A stretch of DNA of 64,000 nt from Candidula unifasciata. Its lineage: Eukaryota > Mollusca > Gastropoda > Stylommatophora > Geomitridae. Position numbers and translations under genes: made by a program. The DNA is taken from contig CAJHNH020000546.1 of NCBI GenBank assembly GCA_905116865.2, positions 202,001 through 266,000 of the forward strand. Direction: 5' to 3'. This document shows, in pieces, positions 25,701 to 37,700 of this stretch (position 1 is the first letter of the stretch; each line of letters opens with the position of its first letter). The notes below the pieces were generated by a model. The model was given only the letters and a program-made list of their open reading frames with translations. It was not told the DNA's origin and made no database searches.

Positions 25701-28700
25701 ACCATGCCAAGACCTGGGATTCAAGGTCAGCCAGTCTGAAATGGGTGCAAGGAAATGTCCTGGTAAGTATAGGCTGTGGGCGTTATTTTACCACATCACA
25801 CATTGAAAACCATTTGATATGTTTAAAAAAAATATAAGTGTGGTACTATATGCCAGTAAGGTTATTTTCTTTCTTCGTGGCATTGTTTTAGGAGGAGAAA
25901 GATTTCCTCAACACTATAGTATAAATAACTCATATACTTTACCTGTTTGTGCTTTTTTTTTTAATTGGTTTTAAGGTTGCTATTGATGTCACCTATCCAC
26001 ACACACACAAATCATTTCATTTGGTAATAGGGCCCTTAAAAAGTAATTTATATATCTGTGTTACAAATAATAGTAGATCATGCAAAATGTGACATTATGA
26101 TAAAAGAGTCCATGGTATTTGTCAGATTGCCATTAACAGCGTCCATTATACAGCTAATAAAATAGTATTGTTTTTTAATTGGCACAGCAGCGGTATACTC
26201 TTTTTTTTGTGTGAGCCGTCTTCTTTCACATAAGTTTTGTCCGTTAATATAATCATTTATGACTTCAACAGTATGGGTATTTTGCTTATGATATCAGCTT
26301 TCTCAGTAATTGTTTGTTACAGACATCTGTTTATTACAGATATTTACCTTTATCTGAAACATATTTCTTCTTTGTCTTTCCTTTTTTCTTTCTTTCTGTT
26401 CTTCATTTATTAATTTTTTTTTTTTTTGGTTCTTTTTTCTTTCTTTTAGTAACATACATATACATTCATCTTTTGCGTTCTGCGCTAGTGTTTTATCAGT
26501 CTTTCCAAAATAATCCTACTTAATATTTTACCAGAACTGACAGCAACATAATTCCTCTATAGTTCTCATCTCCTGTATGTGTCCTTTTGTGGGGGTGGGG
26601 GGGGGGCAGTTTCACAAGATATCCTTCACTCCAGTCTGCTGGTATTTCTTTGGTCTCGCAGACTTTACTAAATAACCTGTGTAGCAATTCCATTGATGTG
26701 TTTATGTTGGCCTTAATGGCTTCTGCTTAGTTTTATGTTTAAACATCAGCAGTCTTGATATGCCAAATCTATAGCAGTCAGAGGTTTCGCTGGAATTCAC
26801 TCCTAGACTTGTAGTTGCAGGGGCTACTGCTAAATTATGATGTTGTATCTAAAGGCATTGGTAATTGTCCTGGCATAGCCACTAGGCCTGCGGGCCCAAG
26901 GTTTTGGGTCCAAATCAACAAGTCAGATTTTTTTTTTTTTTTCAAAAAATGACTTTGGCTCCCAGTTTGACCCAGCCTAAAATGAGTACCAGGAACGTCA
27001 TGGTAAGTAAAAATAGCCAGTGTGATGTTGGCCGCATAACCCACAGAGTTGGTCATTGGCCACATAACCCACAGAGTTGGTCATTGGCCACATAACCCAC
27101 AGAGTTGGTCATTGGCCACATAACCCACAGAGTTGGTCATTGGCCACATAACCCACAGAGTTGGTCATTGGCCACATAACCCACAGAGTTGGTCATTGGC
27201 CACATAACCCACAGAGTTGGTCATTGGCCACATAACCCACAGAGTTGGTCATTGGCCACATAACCCACAGAGTTGGTCATTGGCCACATAACCCACAGAG
27301 TTGGTCATTGGCCACATAACCCACAGAGTTGGTCATTGGCCACATAACCCACAGAGTTGGTCATTGGCCACATAACCCACAGAGTTGGTCATTGGCCACA
27401 TAACCCACAGAGTTGGTCATTGGCCACATAACCCACAGAGTTGGTCATTGGCCACATAACCCACAGAGTTGGTCATTGGCCACATAACCCACAGAGTTGG
27501 TCATTGGCCACATAACCCACAGAGTTGGTCATTGGCCACATAACCCACAGAGTTGGTCATTGGCCACATAACCCACAGAGTTGGTCATTGGCCACATAAC
27601 CCACAGAGTTGGTCATTGGCCACATAACCCACAGAGTTGGTCATTGGCCACATAACCCACAGAGTTGGTCATTGGCCACATAACCCACAGAGTTGGTCAT
27701 TGGCCACATAACCCACAGAGTTGGTCATTGGCCACATAACCCACAGAGTTGGTCATTGGCCACATAACCCACAGAGTTGGTCATTGGCCACATAACCCGC
27801 AGAGTTGGTCATTGGCCACATAACCCACAGAGTTGGTCATTGGCCACATAACCCACAGAGTTGGTCATTGGCCACATAACCCACAGAGTTGGTCATTGGC
27901 CACATAACCCACAGAGTTGGTCATCGGCCACATAACCCGCAGAGTTGGTCATTAAATAAAGGTCTAGCACTGTATTGCTAATACGCCAGTGTTCTTTACT
28001 TTACTAACAGGCATTTCACCTAAAGCTGTTATTATACAGTAAAATAATCAGCAGTCTACTTCATAGGGAATTTAGAGATTGCAAGAATGTTGTTGGTATG
28101 TGGGAGAAAGGGAAGCCATGCCTTGAAGCGACAAGTAGATAGTAGCTTAGTAAGTTAAAGTATGAGTTAATTGTCTCTCTTCTAAGTGTTCTGCATGTTG
28201 CATGTCAGTATCGCAACTCAAAAAGCAGAGCTCTCAGAACACATTGATGAGGCTTCTGTCAAACTGGCAGCCGTGGTATCTTTTATCTATAACCTAGGTA
28301 TATTTCTTAAATAACAAGATAATGTAGAAATTTCAAAGCTTGTCATCTATTCTCGGTCCTAACAGAAGCAAGTCAGCTGTACATATGTGAGTGTTTGGCA
28401 GCTGTGGGTGCTGAATGCCCTAGTGCCTTAGATGCTGTATCCCCTCACATCCTGGCCAGCTTGACAACAGCCATCAGTGACAGCTCCAGGGACATCACAC
28501 AAGTTCAGGTAAAGCCACGTTTGAACAGGAAACACTGGTGTCTGTATGTTATTTTTCTTTTCGGTACTAGGTAAAGCCAGTTGGTGACAGGAAACACTGG
28601 TGTTTGTATGTTCTTTTTCTTGTTGGTACTGGGTAAAGTTAGTTCCTGACAGAAAACACTGGTGTCTGTATGTTATCTTTTTCTGTACCAGATAAAACCC

Positions 28701-31700
28701 AGTGGTGACAGGAAACACTGGTGTCTGTATGTTATCTTTTTCTTGTTGGTACTAGGTAAAGTTAGAGACAGAAAACACTGGTGTCTGTATGTTATTTTTT
28801 TCTCTACCAGGTAAAGCCAGTTGGTGACAGGAAACACTGGTGTCTGTATGTTATCTTTTTATTTACCAGATATAGCCCAGTGGTGACAGGAAACACTGGT
28901 GTCTGTATGTTATCTTTTTCTGTACCAGATAAATCCCAGTGGTGACAGGAAACACTGGTGGCTGTATGTTATCTTTTTCTCTACCAGATAAAGCCTAGTG
29001 GTGACAGGAAACACTGGTGTCTGTATGTTATCTTTTTCTCTACCAGATAAAGCCCAGTGGTGACAGGAAACACTGGTGTCTGTATGTTATCTTTTTCTCT
29101 ACCAGGTAAAGCCAGTTGGTGACAGGAAACACTGGTGTCTGTATTTTATCTTTTTCTTTACCAGATATAGCCCAGTGGTGACAGGAAACACTGGTGTCTG
29201 TATGTTATCTTTTTCTGTACCAGATAAATCCCAGTGGTGACAGGAAACACTGGTCTCTGTATGTTATCTTTTTTTCTACTAGGTAAAGCCTAGTGGTGAC
29301 AGGAAACACGGGTGTCTGTATGTTATCTTTTTCTGTACCAGATAAAGCCAGTTGGTGACAGGAAACACGGGTGTCTGTATGTTATCTTTTTCTTTACCAG
29401 ATAAAGCCCAGTGGTGACAGTAACATACATTATCACTCAGATAGAATTATTACTTTGAAAATTAAAAGAGGAGAACAAGCTGAAACATATAAACAGATAT
29501 ATGCACCATGCAATGATAATTATACAGAAGAGCAGAAAGATTAATTCTTTGACGATCTGTCTGATGAGATAAAGAAAGTTGAGGGAAGCAGCATACTATA
29601 TGTAATGGGTGACTTCAACGGGAGGGTAGGAAATAACAGAAGAGAATGCGAACAGTTTTTAGGTCCATATGCAGCTAAGAACAGTGCTGGAAATGGTCAA
29701 AGAATATTGGATCTATGCAGCCAGGACAATGTTTTTATTACGAACACGTTCTTTGACCATAGAGATTCACAACTTTACACTTGGTACAAATGGAATGATG
29801 TCTCCATCAAGAGCCAGATTGGCTTTATACTTACCAGAGTTCAAGGAAGAAGGAGAATTCTTGATTCAAGAGCAATCCCTAATGGTCTATGTGACACTGA
29901 CCATAAAATAGTTGTGTTAACAGCAAAACATCTTACATTAAAGAAACACAGAAAGAAATTAAACACAAACAAGGATCTCATCAAGATAGCAAATCTGAAA
30001 CAGGAAGGAGTAAAAGAACAGTTACAACAGAAAGCAGAGACAGCATTCAAACAACTTCCACATGTAGTTGGCAATATTGAGGAAGAATGGAGTATATATA
30101 AAAACACTATGCTTAGTATTGCAGAAGAATTATGTGGAAAATGGAAGAGTGGAAACAGACGGGGAAATAACAAATATTCACCTTGGTGGTGCGAAGAAGT
30201 AAAAGAAGCAATTAAAAAGAAAAAAGACATATAAACAGTGGATAAAATCAAAGAAAGAAGAAGATTATATAAACTATAGACTGCAAAGGAGAGAAACCAA
30301 CAGGAGTGTCAAGAAAGCAAAACAAGCATCCTGGGAACGTTTCGGTGAGTCACTAGCAGAAAATTTTTTTTTTTTCATCGAACACCGGCTGTGAATTCCA
30401 GTGGAAGGTCAGGTAATCGTCCGCTTGGACTTTTGGCTTTCACCTGGACCTGATTTTTGCGTGTACAACCGTTTTTTATTTCCCTGCCTCATGGGCAGCT
30501 GTACGCCGACTTCGAAGGAAGACGTCAGGCCTATTTCTAGGGTGACTGTGGCCATTGTTTTGTGTGGGTCGAGACGTTGCCTGATTTGTGTGGTGTCCAC
30601 TTCGTCTCCTTTGCCGCAGGTATTGCCCCCGGAGTACCCCTTTGGGTCGGCCCCCTGTGGAACAGTTAGCCCTCAAGGGAAGGCAGGGGCAGATCTTGGG
30701 CATTCCCCGCCATCCAAGGAGGCATCCATGTATGCAGAGCCGACACATGGCGCTCTGTTTCTGGGCTCACCCAAGGAATCGTCACGTCCTGCACAAGCCT
30801 GCTTAACCTCACAACCGTATCAGGCCTCCCGCTCGACAGGGGCCGCGCCCTCTGGGGGTCAGCGGGGAGCAGCCCGCGGGTTTTGGACTTTTGTAACCAC
30901 ACAGATAGGTACATTCTTTTTTCTTCGCACGTTAGATTTCTTTGACGAGCCGTTAGCCCGACAGATTTTACATCCTGCATCAGGCATATCGTTATCAGTT
31001 TTGTCCCAACACTCGGGTGAGTGGTGTCTTTGGGTGTGGGCATTCGGTCTTTTTCAGTTCAATTCAAATTTTGAGGTCAGATTTTGATCCGTATGATCTA
31101 GTTTTGTCCGAAATTTAGGCTTAGCCATCCGATCGATGGATGGTTGCTGTTGTGGTGTACCACAGCGCGGTGACGACGACACTGAGGGTTTACCAAGGAC
31201 ATGAATGGCCAGCTTATGGATGGTTGCTGTTGTGGTGTACCCCAGCGCGGTGACGACGACACTGAGGGTTAACCGAGGATGTACATGAATGGCCAGCCTA
31301 TGGATGGTTTCTGTTGTGGTGTACCCCAGCGCGGTGACGACGACACTGAGGGTTAACAGAGGATGTGCAGTGAACAATGATCTCTTTATTCCGCAGTCTT
31401 TTAACCAAGGGTTGTAATTTTGGCTGTACGTTTGGCAGACCTACTCATGTTCCTAATGATTTTTGATAACAATTTTTTTCACCCAAGCGTTTGGGGGCGG
31501 GCTGATGAGAGCCACAAGGACACATCACCTCTGGGGGCCGCCAAAATCCGAGATCCCCTGGCAGCTCTGTTAATGCTCATTTGAGACATTATCCGTGGCG
31601 CACGACGAGGACGTGCTGCCGGGGTCTTGCGTGAGGTTCCATACAACCAGGATATTTAAGGACTGGCGCCCGAGTGACGTACGGAGTATCTCCTTATACA

Positions 31701-34700
31701 CATCATGTTGGACTTAACTTCCCCTCACGCCTGTGACATAAATCACCGCGCCACTAGCAGAAAATGAGAAAACAGCCAGCAGAAAATTTTTCAAAGTAGT
31801 TAAAAATATGCAGAAAAGAGATGAGAGCTACAACCCCACTGAAATAATAAATGATAAGACAGGAAGGCCATTGATAGATCCACCTGAGATAGCAGAAAGA
31901 TGGAGGGAATACTTCAGTGAGCTCTTTAATCCTCTAGGAGATCATCAGGAAAGAACAACTGAAGAGCACAGAGCAACAGTGTTAGAACCACACATACTAA
32001 TGGATGAAATAGAAAAAGTCATTAAACAGTCTCCCAAATATAAAGCACCAGGAGCTGATAGATTACCAACAGAAATAATTCAAGCAGCAGGTGAAAGCAG
32101 CATCAGATGGCTTCACAGAATGTTCAATGCAGCATGGGTACAACAAACGGCCCCTATTGATTGGCAACATGCAATAGTTATACCATTGTGGAAGAACAAA
32201 GGAAGCAAACGAGAATGCGGTCAATATCGAGGCATCTCTCTTTTAAGCCATGTTGGCAAAATGTATGCCAAGATAATAGAAACAAGACTGAGACCAGTGA
32301 TAGAACCACAGCTGGCAGAAGAACAGATGGGATTTAGGAGAAATAGAAACTGCACAGATGCAATCTCCACACTTAAACAGTTAATAGAAAAAAACATTGA
32401 ATACAATAAGAACTTATTTGTGGCATTCGTAGACCAGGAGAAGGCATTTGACAGAGTCGACAGACAATTATTATGGAAAATAATGGCAAGATATGGAGTA
32501 AGCGAACACCTCATCGAAGTGTGCAAAAGTTTATACAGGGATTGTAGAAGTGTAGGGAACATCTCATCCTTTCACAGTGACATCTGGAGTAAGACAGGGG
32601 TGTGTCTTATCACCACTGCTGTTTATCACCTACATCGACAGTATATGCAAGAATGCCAAGCCCATGAATGAAGATCTTAGTAAGATCAACGAATTACTCT
32701 TTGCAGATGACCAGGCCTTGATAGCAGATACAGCCATGAAATTGCAACAACATCTAACATCCATGAATGAAGAATGTAAAACAAATAATATGAGAATCAA
32801 CACTGAAAAGACAGAAGTAATGTCAATAGGAAAAAAGAAGACAGATCTAAACATAGCAATAGAATACAAAGGCATTAAACAGGCATCTGAGTTTAAATAT
32901 CTGGGAACTACATTTACCGAAGATGGGAAATTGGATAAAGAAATTGACATTAGATGCAGTAAAGCAAACCAAGTATTGGGACAGCTAGCCCCCCTCTTAC
33001 AGCATAAGACAATCCCAATCAGCACAAAGAGACATCTTATTCAAAGCATATTTATTCCAACTCTGTGCTACCAGTGCCAGACATGGTCACTCACAACAAA
33101 CCATAAAAGAAAATTAGTAACCACGGAAATGAGATGTCTGAGAAGGGCTGTAGGAGTGACCATAAGAGATACAATAAGATCAGGAATGAGATCATAAGAG
33201 AACAAGTCGGCACAGAACCAATTCTGGATTACATACAAAGAGACAGCAAGTGAAATGGTTTGCCCACTTAGAGAGAATGCCTTGTGACACCATACCATAC
33301 AAAGCATACATGGAAAGAGAAGAAGGACGTAGAGCACGGGGTAGACCAAGAACAAGATGGAAGGATAACATCAGAGAAACTCTTCAACAGCACGATGTGC
33401 CTATGGTTGAGGCAGCCAGAAGAGCTAGAAACAGAACCTTATATCTCCCTCGACACCCACAGCGGTAAAAGAGGAAGTGAAGAAGAAGAAGTAGGTGACA
33501 GGAAACACGGGTGTCTGTATGTTATCTTTTTCTGTACCAGATAAAGCCAGTTGGTGACAGGAAACACTGGTGTCTGTATGTTATCTTTTTCTCTACCAGG
33601 TAAAGCCAGTTGGTGACAGGAAACACTGGTGTCTGTATGTTCTCTTTTTTTTTTCTACTAGGTAAAGCCAGACAGAGACAGGAAACACTGCTGTCTATAT
33701 GTTATCTATTTCTGTGCCAGATAAAGACAGGAAAAACTGATGTTTGTGTGTGTGTGTGTGCCAGGTAAAGCCAGATGGAACTGCTATCTATACACTATTC
33801 TGTACCAGGAAAATTACTGAATATAGATCATTTATTTGATACATAGGCTTACATAGATCATAATGGGTGGAACGTAACAGCTCAGTAACATATCAGAACC
33901 TTTAAAAAATATCTTCCCCAAAAAGGATTTTTGTGGATTCTTGTTTACACATAGTTGGATCTTTACTGGTGCTGTGATGTTAGTGCCACCTGATGTGTGA
34001 TGTCAAGCATTACAATAGGGTATAAATGAATACTTTCTCAGTATATTGAAGATAGTCCTTAAAAGTAATTAATCTTGCATGGATACAGATTGTTGTTCCT
34101 TTCAGATAATTATCATCATCAATTCTCTTTATGTCTAGTGGCATATGAGGCTTCTGAGAGGACTTTCCATGCTTTCCTGTCCTATGCAATCTTTAGTGCA
34201 GTTTTCCATGTCAGAGATGCCACATTCAGGTCACTCTCCATCGTACATCTCCATCTTTTTTTGTGGCGCCCCTACTTTCTCTTTCACTCTTGTATCCTTG
34301 GGAGAGTTGCTTTGGCAGGTATATCAGGATTCATACTCATAACGTGCCCAAGCCATTTCCATCTTCTCTTGGTTATTATACTGTCTAGAGTTTCTTGGTT
34401 TGTGACTTGAAGTAGTTTAGTGTTTGAGATTGTATCTGCCCAGAAAATGTTGATAATTGTACGTAGACATGTTTGGTGGAAGGTGGGGAGCCATTGTCTG
34501 TCCCTTGCATCTTTGTGTGTCCCTGTCCTTCACTTTATAGATTTTTTTCCAGGTTCACATGTGCACTCTACTCTTCCAAGCTGGCTGCCAGAAACCTATG
34601 AGTGCACCAATCCATGGACAAGTTGTAGCCTGCATTAGCAGGGCCAGTCCCTGGGTGGCTTACAAAGTAGCCCGGCAGGCTATGCGCTATTGCCAGTACC

Positions 34701-37700
34701 AAGTGGCATATGACATCCTGAGCTCACTCAGTCTGAAAGTAAGCTGTTTATTGGTTTATATTCATAATTACACTAATTACAGTAGTGGTTTGCCACATGG
34801 TGGAGTGGCTGGTACATATTTTTAGTTTGTTGTATAAATATTATTTAGACAAGCTATCATTTGAAAGTCAGTTTTGTCTTTTACCTCAGAATGTAGCTTT
34901 CTTTAAAATACACTGTTCTTCTTCTATGCTCCCTTCAAAGGGGCAGTTAATGCATTGTGTTGTGGTTTATGTTGTTGCTGTTATATCTGTGCCTTTCTCC
35001 CCACAATGTCAAATTTAAGCACCTCATGGAAGTGTCGGGCTTAACTTATTTCCTTTTATGACACACTTGCTAAGAAGCACTGGGTAAATTCCCTAAACAC
35101 ACATGGGAAATACGCATTTCTTGACAATGTTTTGAGATATAGAAAACAATTCTAAAACATTAGCACAGACCAGTAGAACTTCTTTGTTGTTGAAACTTAT
35201 TTGTTTCAAGTTTGTGAGAGAGATAGTGAGAAGTGGGATGCAAGAAGAAATGAGAAACTGAGAAGTTAAAAATAGAGAAATGAGGTACTTTTCTTCCGAA
35301 ATGATCTTATTTTATCATGAGTGATTTGGCAAGCATCAAACTATAGAAACATATGCATACATATTTAACAAATTGAATATTACTGAGCTTTTGTGTGTAA
35401 ATGAATGTTTTCTCATTATGTAATGTGGCCAGATCTTGTAGAGTAGAAAAAAATGCAGGTTTCTGAACTTACAAGACACTTTCCTATGGCTCTATAATCT
35501 CATTAACTTTGACATTGACTTGTTTACCCAGTACTTTATATGCTTATCCATGGTTCTTCCATATTCTTCTTGGTTTATCTTTGTTCTTGTAACATGAAAA
35601 TGTGCTACGCCTTCATGACCTCTGCCAGATCATTAAAAATCATTAATAAAATGGAAATTATCATACTGTATTTGTTTTATTCTGTTTACCAGTATTTGTT
35701 GAATGGAGTGTATTTACTTTTGCCACTTTGCATCACAGCTGCAATATGTGTACCTTTGAGCCAACACAAACTTCTTCAGATAAAAATTGTTGATTAAAGA
35801 AAGACTTTGAAGAATAGTCTCTATGATGTAAATCTCTTGTGAGCTTCAGTTTTCTTCATGTTACAGGCAGTAACAGAACATGTGCACTACTGGCTTCTGG
35901 GACTGCAACACTCTTGTGCCGCAGAGAATCACCTGAAGCAAGTGAAGGGAGACAACTCGGATCTGGTGGCTTGTATTGCAGATGCTGTGGAAATGTATGT
36001 CAAGAGTCATGTCACTTTGAAGGTAGAAAATTTATTAGTATGCCATTTATTTTACAAAAGTTTAAATTTAAAAATCTGCCCAAAATGTATTTCAGGATCC
36101 TCGCCAGTGCTATGAAGTTTGTGCACTGCGTTTTTTTGGACTCAATAAAAGATACAAAAACGAATGAAAAGTGTATCAGCAAGCTTCACAATTTAATAGG
36201 GGATACCTTATTATATAAATTTTCATCCTTCTTAGGACGTTATTTTTTGTTATTTGAAGCCCCACTCTGGCTTTTGCCAGGGGCCACAATATAGGCAGGT
36301 CATCTTTATGGCCAAATGTCTGAACGCGGTTTCTGGGACCTCTCCACGGTGATCCTCATCCGCATGGTGGCACTTTGTGTCATCGGGTGTTTATCGCTTG
36401 TGTGATGTCCTGGTGGGGTAAAAAATCCAATCCAATCCAATCCAATTTAACTAACTCAGACTTGATTTTTAGAATTAACTGTGTTGGCAGTTCAGTCCTC
36501 TAGGTGTTAACTCTTTCAAGACGACATTTTTGGGGTGTGGACAGCATTAATTTTGAGCGGAATATTATTTTACTGCAACACAACAAGCTAAAACCTTCCT
36601 GAAGAAAAAGTATTGGCTGTATTGGGACATATATCAAATTAAAGATAAATGAGTACAGAATAAATCTAAACTATTTAAATGTCAGTATAACAACATTCAA
36701 GGATGTTAGACACTTATGATAATTATTGACATGAAAAAATTTTCGGCATACTTTTTTTTAAACTTGTTCAGCAACACTGCTATCCAATTCTAAGAATGCA
36801 CATGCCTTCTCTGTTCAATTATGTATCAGCTAGTCTTTATTTGAAACAGTTAATTTAAATACTTTGGATGTTATCATTTTTGAATGACATGTCAATTTTC
36901 ACAACAACCGCAAATCGGAAAAACAGCTGATCGAAACATTGATCTGATTGAAATATTTTGTGAAATTTTTATATCCTAAACTAAACTATCGCTAGTAGAT
37001 TTGTCAATCATAATATCAAGACTGTTGTCACCATCTGGAAGAAATTCATCAATGACAGAGCAGTATGAACAGTTCTAGACCTTTTCCCTTATCATTTAGA
37101 ATAGAAAAATCACGTAAAATTGTATCATATCTAAATAAATTTTTTTAAATCAGAAAATAATGCACCGACCACGATGACTGTCGCAAACAAAAGGACTTTC
37201 TATTGTTAATACTAATTGTTTAAAAACTTGTTCCTAAAAGTTTTTTTCCCTACTAACGGAACAAAATTAGAGTGTCTCTATCATGATCCAGTATACTGGC
37301 AATACATCTTTAAGGTATAGACTTAATCACCAGTATACTGGCTAAACGTCTGTAAAGAGTTAAAGTGCCCAAAGTGAAAATAAAGCGATTTTCAAGAGAC
37401 TTGCGGACTCTGTCCCTGAAGTGGCCAGACTTGATAACTGTCACCTCCATGTCGTGGGCACCTTGGTGATCTTGGGAATTGAAGTGCAACTGTACTGGTT
37501 TTAGAGAACCGTTCTGCGCATCCAAAAGATGTTGTCTGAACCTGTCAGCCATTCGTGAACCCATGTCACCAATGTATTTCATGCCACATCTGTTGCAGTT
37601 AATGGCGTAAATGACGTTGCGGCTCGTGCAGTAGAATGCTTTACATATGTATAAAGTGGCATTTGTGAATTCCAGACTTGTCCCCTGTACTACATATAGA

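Larger units (their letters stand above)
29421..33493 (+). mobile_element. Broken LINE (APE endonuclease + RT) inserted in the minisatellite
   Basis: Plus-strand non-LTR retrotransposon, about 2.7 kb without its own insertion. Flanked by GGTGACAG (29413-29420 and 33494-33501), a sequence present in each minisatellite unit, so the duplication is only suggestive. 5'-truncated inside the endonuclease, and ends in a GAA-rich tail. Three or more frameshifts and stops make it dead. Split by a 1.39 kb insertion at 30364-31751. Confidence 0.88.

Noticed and set aside
27030..27953. CRISPR-like array
   Set aside because: Units are contiguous with no spacers and the genome is eukaryotic; it is a minisatellite.
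30401..31087. 228-codon plus-strand open frame
   Set aside because: It lies inside retroposed copy C on the strand opposite to its poly(A) tail; homologous copies A and B do not keep it open, and no domain is recognisable.
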